This document shows positions 35,732-43,246 of a DNA stretch of 64,000 bases, in pieces (the first letter of the stretch is position 1; every line of letters starts with the position of its first letter). The stretch covers positions 78,144 to 142,143 of the forward strand of contig NZ_SSBI01000013.1 of assembly GCF_004795015.1 (NCBI RefSeq), given 5' to 3'. Made by a program: the position numbers and the translations under genes. The stretch is from Streptomyces sp. A1277 (GTDB lineage: Bacteria; Actinomycetota; Actinomycetes; Streptomycetales; Streptomycetaceae). The notes under the pieces are model-generated. The model did no database searches. It was not told the origin of the DNA and was given only the letters and a program-made list of their open reading frames with translations.

Positions 35732-37267
35732 TCAGCTCCCCTCGGTCTTCGCGGGGCTGGTCTCCTTGGCGGTCTCCTCCGCCGACTTCGGGCGGGTCTG
35801 GAGGAAGAGCGGGGTGCGCGGGATGTTCTGCGCGTCCTGGTGGAAGGGGTTGCGCTTGTTCTTCAGCGACAGGTACATCGTGCGCCGGGCGCGGGCCTTC
35901 TCCTCGTCCGAGTAGAAGAGGAAGGCGATGTTGCCGGCGTTCTCCCGGCCGACCTCGGTGAGGGTCAGCTCCTCGTCGGTCTCGATCGCGTACTCGCCGG
36001 CGACCAGCCAGTCCACCTCGCGGCGGTACTTCTCGAAGTTGGCGACATCGGCCTTGCGGACGCTGCCGAAGACCGGGAAGAAGACCATGACCCGGTTCTC
36101 GACCTCGTCCTCGGAGCAGATGCGGCCCTGCTCGATCGGGATGATGCCTTCCTCGACCTCCCGCATCCACCGCTCGACGTCGGTGTGGTTGCGGTAGCTG
36201 CGCTCGCCCATGTAGTTCTCGGCGGCCGGGCCGATGCCGAGGGTGTAGCTGGCGCGGTAGCCGTTGCCGCCGCAGGCGTGGTTGAGGCCGATCTCGCCCG
36301 GGTCGTCCAGGTGGGTGAAGAAGTTGATCAGGAGCTGCTTGTCGTAGCCGTAGCCGGCCAGGCCCTCCTTGATCTGCCGGTACTGCTCCCGCTCGATGGC
36401 GCCCGACGGCTTCACCTCGGCGACCTTGCCGGCCCGGATCTGCTGGTCGAGGCGGGTGCCCTCCCACTGGTTGAAGCGGTACGTCTGCACGAAGCTGGGG
36501 CGCAGCTCGCCGCAGATGCCCTCCAGGTCCCGGCCCAGGACCTCGTCGTCCTGCCCGGGCAGGTTGTACATGAGGTCCAGGGCGAAGGTGCGGATGCCGG
36601 CCTTGCGGATGTTCTCGGCGGTCTGGTGGACCTGCTCGACGCTGGCCTTGATGGTGAGCTTGCGGCGGATGTCCTCGTCGAGGGTCTGCACGCCGAAGGA
36701 GATGCGGGTGATGCCGAGCGACTTCAGCATCTCGATGTAGCCGTCCTTGGAGAGCCCGAGCGGGCTGCCCTCCAGGGAGATGCCGTCGACCTCGCTCAGG
36801 TCGAACTCGCGGTGGACGGCCTCCAGGATGGTGGCCATCGACTCCTGCTCCAGGGCGGACGGCGTACCGCCGCCGAACTGGACGTACTTGACCTTGGTGC
36901 CCTGGAAGTACTTCGAGCGGGCGTTGCGCTGGATCTCCTTGACCATCGCCTGGACGAAGCGCTTCTGCCGCTCGCCCTGGTACTTCGCCGCCGACTCCTT
37001 GAAGCAGGCGCAGAAGTTGCAGAACGCCTCGCAGAACGGGATGTGGAAGTAGAGCAGGATGTCGGTCTGCTCCGGGTGGGACTGGCGGTCCAGGAAGGAG
37101 AAGTACTCGGCCTTCTTGCCCTCGGAGTCGAGGGCGTCCTGGAAGGCGCAGATCTTCGGGTAGAACCAGGTGACGTTGGTGCGCTTCTCGGGGCTCTCGA
37201 ACTCGTCCTTCAGATAGAAGTTCGAGTCGAGGCCCAGCATGAAGGGGTTTTCGACGTGGGTCGTCAT
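35732..37267 (-). CDS. HemN/HemW-like radical SAM enzyme
   Basis: 511 residues. [4Fe-4S] motif CxxxCxxC at Cys79, Cys83 and Cys86 (FCEAFCNFCACF), with a further Cys88 as in HemN-type proteins. Then KYVQFGGGTPSALEQ (SAM-binding GGGTP), GISLEGSP and ITRISFGVQTLDEDI. The C-terminal half is long and lacks a clear haem-pathway context. The family includes coproporphyrinogen dehydrogenase but also natural-product cyclopropanases and methyltransferases. The adjacent ferredoxin is the probable electron donor and the ACP next door a probable substrate carrier. The precise reaction is unknown. Confidence 0.9.
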   Translation of the reverse strand: MTTHVENPFMLGLDSNFYLKDEFESPEKRTNVTWFYPKICAFQDALDSEGKKAEYFSFLDRQSHPEQTDILLYFHIPFCEAFCNFCACFKESAAKYQGERQKRFVQAMVKEIQRNARSKYFQGTKVKYVQFGGGTPSALEQESMATILEAVHREFDLSEVDGISLEGSPLGLSKDGYIEMLKSLGITRISFGVQTLDEDIRRKLTIKASVEQVHQTAENIRKAGIRTFALDLMYNLPGQDDEVLGRDLEGICGELRPSFVQTYRFNQWEGTRLDQQIRAGKVAEVKPSGAIEREQYRQIKEGLAGYGYDKQLLINFFTHLDDPGEIGLNHACGGNGYRASYTLGIGPAAENYMGERSYRNHTDVERWMREVEEGIIPIEQGRICSEDEVENRVMVFFPVFGSVRKADVANFEKYRREVDWLVAGEYAIETDEELTLTEVGRENAGNIAFLFYSDEEKARARRTMYLSLKNKRNPFHQDAQNIPRTPLFLQTRPKSAEETAKETSPAKTEGS

Positions 37268-37290
37268 GACCTAGGCTCCCGCTCTTTGGG

Positions 37291-37605
37291 TCAGGAAGGC
37301 TGGCTGGAGGTCTCGGCGGGGGCCTCGGTGGGCTCGCCCTTGGTGCCCCGGCTCTCGAAGATGACCGGGTACTTGTTACTCATCTCGCCGTTGATCTCGA
37401 TCCACTGGAACTTGTCCTCCGGCAGGTCGACGTCCGCCCAGATCGCCTCGGGCGGGCATTCGGCGACGCACGCGTTGCAGTCGATGCATTCCTCGGGGTT
37501 GATGTAGAGCATGTCGGGGCCCTCGTGGAAACAGCTCACGGGGCAGACGTCCACACAGTCCGTGTACTTGCAGCCAACGCATTCGTCGGTGACGACGTAC
37601 GCCAT
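37291..37605 (-). CDS. 7Fe-type ferredoxin
   Basis: 104 residues. The first cluster motif is CVGCKYTDCVDVCP, as in seven-iron [3Fe-4S]/[4Fe-4S] ferredoxins, and the second is CIDCNACVAECP. The C-terminus extends beyond the usual length with EINGEMSNKYPVIF and a Glu/Thr/Ser tail. It lies 23 bp upstream of the radical SAM gene, so it probably supplies the electron that reduces its [4Fe-4S] cluster. Confidence 0.93.
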   Translation of the reverse strand: MAYVVTDECVGCKYTDCVDVCPVSCFHEGPDMLYINPEECIDCNACVAECPPEAIWADVDLPEDKFQWIEINGEMSNKYPVIFESRGTKGEPTEAPAETSSQPS

Positions 37606-37619
37606 GGTTCTCTCCTCCC

Positions 37620-38699
37620 TCAGGCGTGGACGGGGGCCACTTCGGTGATCCGCCGCATCCACCCGAACCGGTCGACGGACTCCCCCCGGTGGATGCCGTC
37701 CAGCAGGTCCCGGAAGCGGGCGGTCACCGCGCCGGCCTCCTGGGACGCGAGCCGGTACTCCTCGCCCTGGTGGCCGAGGGAGACCACCGGCGCCACCCCG
37801 GCGGCCGTGCCGGTGGCGAAGCACTCGGTGACCGAGCCGTCGGCGATCCCCTTGAGCACCTCGGCGAGCTCCACCGGCCGCTCGGCCACGGTGGTGCCCG
37901 CGTCCCGGGCCAGCTTCACGACGGAGTCGCGGGTGACGCCGGGCAGGACGGTGCGGTCGAGCGCGGGTGTGGTGAGCACGCCGTCGATCACGAAGAACGC
38001 GTTCAGCTCGCCGATCTGCTGGATGAAGCGGCCGTCTCCGTCGAGCCACAGCACGTGGTCGTTGCCGTAGTTGTCGGCGATCTCGGCGGGCACCACGCCC
38101 GCCGCGAGCCCGCCCGCCGTGTTCAGGTCACCGGTGCCGCCGGGCCAGGCCCGCACGTACCCGTCCAGGGTCATGGCCTTCAGCGGCTTCGCCTCCGCGG
38201 CCACCGGCACCGAGCCGAGCACGTAGAAGAGGCAGTGGTCCGCGGGCCCGGCGGCCAGTTCCGTGCCGTCCGCCGCGAGCACGGCCCGCAGCCGCAGACA
38301 AGCCCCCGCCTCCTGCGGCAGCCAGCCCTCGTCCAGCTCGACCATCGCCCGCACCGAGCTCCAGACCCGGTCGAAGTCGACCTGCGGCATCGCGAGCCGG
38401 CGGGCCCCGTTGTTCATGCGCTTGATGTGGCTGTCGGGCCGGAACACGGCGACCGTGCCGTCCGCGAGCCGGTACGCGGCGAACTCGTCCACGACCGTCT
38501 GACCGGCGAGCACGGCGGCGGCCGTGGGCCGCAGCGCCGGGATGGTGTCCCGGTCCGCCACGGTCAGCCCCTGCCAGCTGCGCCGCTTGCCGGTCCGCAT
38601 GAAGAACGCGTGGTCGGTGAGGACGGCCCCGGCCGCCCCGGCCGCCCCGGGCCGCGGGCGCGGGGTGGTCGTCGGGGTGACGGTCAGTTCGTTGCTCAT
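37620..38699 (-). CDS. Branched-chain aminotransferase-like protein lacking PLP lysine
   Basis: 359 residues, aligned end to end with the aminotransferase at 40545-41642, including VLWLDG, LPGVTRDSVVKLARDAG and the C-terminal FGWMRRI. The PLP-lysine segment, GGTGESKCAGNYAAG in the neighbour, reads GGTGDLNTAGGLAAG here: the lysine is Asn193 and the following Tyr is Leu. The Glu that pairs with the PLP ring nitrogen (IEELSTMN) is replaced by Gln (IQQIGELN). The frame is intact, so this is not a broken gene. Aminotransfer is unlikely; it may be a partner subunit or an enzyme with a new, lysine-free role. Start overlaps the ATP-grasp stop (ATGA). Confidence 0.88.
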   Translation of the reverse strand: MSNELTVTPTTTPRPRPGAAGAAGAVLTDHAFFMRTGKRRSWQGLTVADRDTIPALRPTAAAVLAGQTVVDEFAAYRLADGTVAVFRPDSHIKRMNNGARRLAMPQVDFDRVWSSVRAMVELDEGWLPQEAGACLRLRAVLAADGTELAAGPADHCLFYVLGSVPVAAEAKPLKAMTLDGYVRAWPGGTGDLNTAGGLAAGVVPAEIADNYGNDHVLWLDGDGRFIQQIGELNAFFVIDGVLTTPALDRTVLPGVTRDSVVKLARDAGTTVAERPVELAEVLKGIADGSVTECFATGTAAGVAPVVSLGHQGEEYRLASQEAGAVTARFRDLLDGIHRGESVDRFGWMRRITEVAPVHA

Positions 38700-39949
38700 G
38701 CGGGGGCACCTTCCTTGTCCTGGTGGCCGACGCCGTCGACGTCGACCCTCACGTCTGCGAGGACCGAGGCGACGAGGCTCTCGACCCGGTCAAGGTCGCC
38801 CTCGAAGTGGATACGGGCGACCCGGTTGCTGAAAATGTCGCCCGGGTCGAGCACCGCCCCCGGTTCCGCTTCCGGCAGGAGACCGCGGAACTCGGCCGCC
38901 CGGGTGAAGGCGTCGATGCCGGGGAGCGTTCCGGCGAAGGTGCCGGGCCGGTCGGTGGTGACGAACGCGAGACCCGCGCTCACCGGCGACAGCGCGCCGG
39001 GGTCGTGGACCACCCCGCGCGCGGCGTCCGCCGTGGCCGCGCACAGGTCCACGCCGGGGCCTGCGAGCACCAGTTCGGGGATGTTGTCGCCGGCGAGCCG
39101 GGCCCCGACCTCGATCAGGACGGGGCCGCGGTCGCGGACGATCCGGGTCTCGATGTGGAACGGGCCCACCGTGAGGTCGAAGGCGGCCACGACCTGGCGG
39201 GCGAACCGCTCCAGGACCTCGCCGTGCGGCGAGGACTCCGGGGCGGTGGCGATGTGGCCCGTCTCGAAGAAGTCCGGCGGGGCGGAGAGGAACTTGGTGG
39301 TGACGCTCGCGAGGTGCGGCCCGTCGGCGTCGACCCAGCCGTCGAGGGAGAACTCGGGGCCCTCCACGTACTCCTCGACCACGGCGGTCCGGCGCGGGTT
39401 CGGGTGGAACTTCACGTCCTCGCCGGGGTCGTGGACGAGCGCGCAGGCCCGGGCGTACTCCTCCTGGTCGTGGCAGAGGCTCACCATCAGGCTGCCGCCG
39501 CAGTCGACCGGCTTGACCACGACCGGGAAGGGCAGCGGGCAGGGCCCCGCCGCCTCGGGGCCGACCGCGACCGAGCGCGGGTGGGCGACGCCGCGCTCCT
39601 CGCACCGCTGCCGCATGACGTCCTTCTGCCGCACGGCCTCGGCCGCACCGGCGCCGAGCGCGGGCAGCCCGAGGGTCCGGGCCAGTTCGGCGGCCTCCGG
39701 CACCGCGTACTCGAAGCCGGCGACCACCCCGGTGGGCGCGGCGCCGGTCTCCGCGACGGCCTTCTCGACCAGGCGGAGCAGTCCGGCCGCCCCGGCGTCG
39801 GGGTGCCAGTCGACGACGGTCGCGCCCAAGTGCACCTCGGGCGGGAGCAGTCCGGGGAACTGGGTCGGAACGAGGCAGGGGACGCCGGCGGCCACCATGC
39901 GGGCGGTGAGCCGGACCCCGGCGGACAGGGGCTGGACGACGATCAACAT
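38696..39949 (-). CDS. ATP-grasp ligase, L-amino-acid ligase type
   Basis: 417 residues. ATP-grasp core: Lys in QKDVMRQRCEERG, FPVVVKPVDCGGS, VVEEYVEGPEFSLDGWV, and the Mg site LIEVGARLAGDNIPELV (Glu and Asn). This order matches BacD-type ligases that join two unprotected amino acids with ATP. It overlaps the BacA-like gene by 7 bp, mirroring the bacilysin locus where BacA and BacD are also partners. A likely role is forming the peptide bond of the product. Confidence 0.9.
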   Translation of the reverse strand: MLIVVQPLSAGVRLTARMVAAGVPCLVPTQFPGLLPPEVHLGATVVDWHPDAGAAGLLRLVEKAVAETGAAPTGVVAGFEYAVPEAAELARTLGLPALGAGAAEAVRQKDVMRQRCEERGVAHPRSVAVGPEAAGPCPLPFPVVVKPVDCGGSLMVSLCHDQEEYARACALVHDPGEDVKFHPNPRRTAVVEEYVEGPEFSLDGWVDADGPHLASVTTKFLSAPPDFFETGHIATAPESSPHGEVLERFARQVVAAFDLTVGPFHIETRIVRDRGPVLIEVGARLAGDNIPELVLAGPGVDLCAATADAARGVVHDPGALSPVSAGLAFVTTDRPGTFAGTLPGIDAFTRAAEFRGLLPEAEPGAVLDPGDIFSNRVARIHFEGDLDRVESLVASVLADVRVDVDGVGHQDKEGAPA

Positions 39950-40548
39950 GCGCTTGTGCCCCCCGCGCCGGTGCGGGCGCCGTCCCCGAGGGTCCGGCCG
40001 ACGTGCAGCGTGAAGATCATCGGCACCGGGCCGAAGTTCTCGATCAGCCGCAGGCCCTCGGCCGCCGCGGCGGGTCCGGTGGTCACGCAGGCGTCGTACC
40101 GCCCGGCCGCGCACAGCGCGGCGGCGCGCGAGTTGCTGCTGGTCAGCGTGACCTCTCCGCGCTCCGCCACCAGGCTGCTGGGGGCCGGGTGGCTGACGAT
40201 CGTGGACACGGCGGTGTGGTCCGGGCGCCCGGCCAGCACCATGTCGTGGGTGTCGAGGATGAAGCTGTCGGCCATCTCCAGGCGGTGCAGGTTCTGGAAG
40301 ACGAGGTCGTGCAGCCGGGGGTAGACGGCGCAGGCGAGGATGGCCTCGGTGCTGTCGAAGGCCATCGCGTCGAGGCCGTCCTCCACCTCGGCGTGGAGCA
40401 CCACCTTGCCGGCGACCCCCCGCTCCGCGAGCCAGTGGTGGGCGGCCTTCTCCAGGTTGGTGCCCGAGGGCCCCAGGGTGTGGATCACGGTGACTCTCGA
40501 CAGGGCGCCGACCCGGTCGCCCTTCGAGGTTGCGTGGTGGTCGTTCAT
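39943..40548 (-). CDS. BacA-like protein, prephenate decarboxylase family
   Basis: 201 residues with the periplasmic-binding fold of prephenate dehydratases. IHTLGPSGTNLEKAA (25-36), IVSHPAPSSLV (118-127), TSSNSRAAALCAAGRYD (136-152) and the end FGPVPMIFTLHVG parallel BacA of bacilysin synthesis (TLGPEGTSSEYAA, VSHPSP, NSTSAAA). The Thr-Arg-Phe motif of true prephenate dehydratases and the ACT domain are absent. BacA decarboxylates prephenate without aromatising it, feeding non-aromatic tyrosine analogues. Cognate BacB, BacC and BacG genes are not seen, so the downstream chemistry must differ. ATG overlaps the aminotransferase stop. Confidence 0.8.
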   Translation of the reverse strand: MNDHHATSKGDRVGALSRVTVIHTLGPSGTNLEKAAHHWLAERGVAGKVVLHAEVEDGLDAMAFDSTEAILACAVYPRLHDLVFQNLHRLEMADSFILDTHDMVLAGRPDHTAVSTIVSHPAPSSLVAERGEVTLTSSNSRAAALCAAGRYDACVTTGPAAAAEGLRLIENFGPVPMIFTLHVGRTLGDGARTGAGGTSAC

Positions 40549-41642
40549 GCGCGTCCTCCCCCGTTCTCGTCAGCCCGCAGGACGGTCCGCAGCCAGCCGT
40601 GCGCGTCGGGCGTACGTCTGTGCTGGGCGTCCAGCAGGCTGCTGCGCAGCAGCGCGGTCATCGGTCCCTCTCCTCCGTCGCCGACGGTCATGTCCTCGCC
40701 GCCGATGCCGATCCGGCCCACCGGGACGACGACACCGGCCGTGCCGCAGGCGAACACCTCGGCCAGCTCGCCGGAGCGCAGGCCGGCGCGGACGGCGTCG
40801 ATCGTGGTGTGCTCCTCGGCGGCCGCGATCCCCTGGTCCTTCGCCAGGGTCAGCAGCGAGTCGCGGGTCAGGCCGCGGACGATGGTCCCGTCGCACGGCG
40901 GGGTCGTCACCCGGGGCTCGGCCCCGTCGCGCCAGACCAGGAAGAGGTTCATGGTGCTGAGTTCCTCGATGCGGCTCCGCTCCAGCCCGTCGAGCCACAG
41001 CACCTCGTCGTACCCGGCGGCCTGCGCCTCGGTACGGGTGAGGAGGCCGGCGGCATAGTTGCCGGCGCACTTGGACTCGCCGGTGCCGCCGCGTACGGCA
41101 CGCACCGTCTCGGTCGCGGTGGTCACCGACAGCGGACGGAAGCCGGCCCCGAAACAGGGGTCCGCCGGGTAGGCGAGGATCACGCACCGGTAGCGCTTCG
41201 AGGGCCGCAGCCCCAGGTCCGGTTCGGTGGCGATCAGGAGCGGCCGCAGGTAGAGGCTCTGCCCGTAACCGCCCGGCACCCACCGCTCGTCGGCCGCGAC
41301 CAGGGCCGCACACGCCCGTACGAACAGCTCGGCGGGCATCTCGGCCATCGCGAGCCTGGCGGCGGACCGGGCCAGTCGCCGCCCGTGGTCCTCGGGGCGG
41401 AACAGGTGCACCGAACCGTCCTCGGCCCGGAACGCCTTCAGGCCCTCGAACACCGCCTGGCCGTAGTGGAGTCCGAGCGTGGCCGGGTCCATGGCCAGGT
41501 CGGACCAGGGCTCGACGCGCGGGTCGGACCAGCCGGTGCCGGCGTCCCAGTCGACGACGGCGGTGTGTCCGGTGGAGTGGCGGCAGAAGCCCGGGTCCTT
41601 GAGGATCGCTTCGAGCTCCGCCGTGCCGCAGGGCTCAGACAT
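40545..41642 (-). CDS. Branched-chain aminotransferase, fold type IV
   Basis: 365 residues with an intact active site: PLP Lys191 in GGTGESKCAGNYAAG, Glu in IEELSTMNLF, and substrate-pocket motif HYGQAVFEGLKAFR. It should exchange amino groups between Glu and a branched-chain or related 2-keto acid. In this operon it could aminate the keto acid made by the BacA-like branch, or supply Val, Leu or Ile. Its paralogue two genes downstream has lost the lysine. The ATG overlaps the stop of the first operon gene by 8 bp. Confidence 0.93.
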   Translation of the reverse strand: MSEPCGTAELEAILKDPGFCRHSTGHTAVVDWDAGTGWSDPRVEPWSDLAMDPATLGLHYGQAVFEGLKAFRAEDGSVHLFRPEDHGRRLARSAARLAMAEMPAELFVRACAALVAADERWVPGGYGQSLYLRPLLIATEPDLGLRPSKRYRCVILAYPADPCFGAGFRPLSVTTATETVRAVRGGTGESKCAGNYAAGLLTRTEAQAAGYDEVLWLDGLERSRIEELSTMNLFLVWRDGAEPRVTTPPCDGTIVRGLTRDSLLTLAKDQGIAAAEEHTTIDAVRAGLRSGELAEVFACGTAGVVVPVGRIGIGGEDMTVGDGGEGPMTALLRSSLLDAQHRRTPDAHGWLRTVLRADENGGGRA

Positions 41643-42879
41643 GGACCTCGGCACCCCACAGGTCGAGCGGCGCGAGCGGGCCGCCGTACCGGTCGGGTTT
41701 GGACCCGGGGCGGCGCAGCAGCGTCCCGAAGAGGAAGTCCACGGCACCCGACTTGTAGGCGGCATCGTCCTCGTTGCGCTCGATCTCCTCGATCAGGCCC
41801 ACGAGTTCACGTACCGACTCCACGATCCGGGCCTTCGGCCCCAGGCTGCGGCGCCCCTGCTCGTCCTGGGTGAACAGCCCCTGGGAGGCGAGCCAGGTGC
41901 CCAGGGCGAAGCCGGTGCCGGCATCGAAGTTGCGCAGCGGCTCGGGCTGCGCCGGGTAGCGGAACAGCCGTTCCAGGATGATGTACTCGAACACGACCGG
42001 GCCGTACGGCACTTCTTCCTCGAAGCAGGCGATCGCCGACTTCATGTCGACCTTGAGCTCCTCCAGGAGTCCGGGCCGCCAGGTCGTCTTGATCGCCAGG
42101 TGCTGATCGAGGGGGCGCGGGCCGGTGTGGTGGAAGTAGTCGTGCATGTACCCCCAGACGCAGCGCGCCTGGTAGGTGTCCTCCGGGTCCACATGCGCGG
42201 AGACGAGCTCCGCCTCGCCCGCGAAGGGCGAGCCGGGTCCGCACAGGCGCTCCGTGATCGCCAGGGTGTGGGCGTAGATCTCGGTGTGCCGGTTGAAGAA
42301 GAACCAGGCGAAGTTCTGGTCCGTGCAGCGGGTGGCGGCCGGGATGTTCTCGGGGAAGAAGACCACGCAGTTGCCCTCCCGCAGGCCGCGGGAGGCGGAC
42401 AGCAGCCGGGTGGACTGGAAGACGGCCTTGGGGTGCGGGTAGCCCGCCTGGAGCCGAGGCGTGCTGTCCGGGTCCTGGCGGATCACCGAGAACGCCTCGA
42501 TGTGGACGTCGTGCCGGTCGCTGTTGGGGAGTGTCACGGGCCCCACGAACGCGGCGGCCTCGCCGTCCTCGGGGGCGGGTACCGCGTCCCGGGTGCTGTC
42601 GAAGTGCGGCACGCCCTCGCAGCCCGCTTCCTGCCAGGCCCGCAGGTCCTTGCAGGTGGCGGCGATCTGCGCCGGGGGCATCAGGCCGTGCAGCCCCTCG
42701 ACGGACGTACACACGGCGTCGACGGCGAAACGTATCTCCTCGTCGGAGCCGGCCCGGGCGCCACCGTCCGCCTGCCCGTCGCCTCCGCCGCGCCGACTGC
42801 GCAGTTCCCGAAGGGAGTCGACCGCTGGGATGACGTTTCGCTCGAACTCCAGAAGCGTGGCAACAGTACGCGGCCCCAC
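41635..42879 (-). CDS. DUF6421-like protein, first gene of the operon
   Basis: 414 residues, GTG start 42879 behind a G-rich Shine-Dalgarno sequence (GGGGGGT). I believe it belongs to DUF6421, recalled rather than searched. A helical C-terminal half holds HDYFHH (246-251), LLEELKVDMKS (271-281), FEYIILERLFRYP (297-309) and NFDAGTGF (317-324). The HxxxHH plus Glu-Glu-Leu-Lys-x-Asp pattern could bind a metal, somewhat like zinc hydrolases, but no canonical HExxH is present. Function unknown; its place at the head of the operon implies a pathway role. Confidence 0.75.
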   Translation of the reverse strand: MGPRTVATLLEFERNVIPAVDSLRELRSRRGGGDGQADGGARAGSDEEIRFAVDAVCTSVEGLHGLMPPAQIAATCKDLRAWQEAGCEGVPHFDSTRDAVPAPEDGEAAAFVGPVTLPNSDRHDVHIEAFSVIRQDPDSTPRLQAGYPHPKAVFQSTRLLSASRGLREGNCVVFFPENIPAATRCTDQNFAWFFFNRHTEIYAHTLAITERLCGPGSPFAGEAELVSAHVDPEDTYQARCVWGYMHDYFHHTGPRPLDQHLAIKTTWRPGLLEELKVDMKSAIACFEEEVPYGPVVFEYIILERLFRYPAQPEPLRNFDAGTGFALGTWLASQGLFTQDEQGRRSLGPKARIVESVRELVGLIEEIERNEDDAAYKSGAVDFLFGTLLRRPGSKPDRYGGPLAPLDLWGAEVHV

Positions 42880-42940
42880 AGCACCCCCCGTTAAGTGGCC
42901 CTCGGACGAGCCCCGCGGGGAATGTGCCTGATCGGCACCT

Positions 42941-43093
42941 CATCCGAACCATTCGACCAGGAAGCTAGCCCCGGACTCCCGTGCAGGCAAGGGGCGTTCG
43001 GATGTTGGTACATCCCCCAGTCCTGTCCCCGCTCAGCGGACGGAACGGCGATCCCGGTGTACGGCCTGCGGGCGACTGCCGAGTGCTTATACT
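42941..43093. promoter_or_regulatory. Divergent promoter with 9-bp inverted repeat
   Basis: The 367-bp gap 42880-43246 separates the leftward operon from the rightward MFS/ATP-grasp pair. CATCCGAAC at 42941-42949 and GTTCGGATG at 42996-43004 are perfect inverted copies 46 bp apart. TATACT at 43088-43093 is a good -10 hexamer for the rightward genes. A shared regulator binding both arms is likely; no regulator gene lies within the locus. Confidence 0.55.
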
Positions 43094-43246
43094 CTGGCAC
43101 CGCCCTGCGAGTGAGCGCATTCGCCCGACACCTCGGAACGCGGACACGGCCACGGGTTCGTCCTCCGGCTGACCATGACCATGCCCATGTCCATGCCCAT
43201 GGAGAGCCTGTTCAACGGACTCGGTGACACGAATGACGGGGGGAGC

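Noticed and set aside
35597..37507. 636-codon open frame on the plus strand opposite the radical SAM gene
   Set aside because: Leucine/valine-rich antisense shadow; the minus strand has the clear enzyme motifs.
37620..38699. Loss of the aminotransferase lysine as a frameshift or sequencing artefact
   Set aside because: The motif before and after is in frame and three separate active-site positions differ; an indel would not give this.
39943..40548. Assignment as a true prephenate dehydratase
   Set aside because: The Thr-Arg-Phe motif and ACT domain are missing, and the segment patterns follow BacA.
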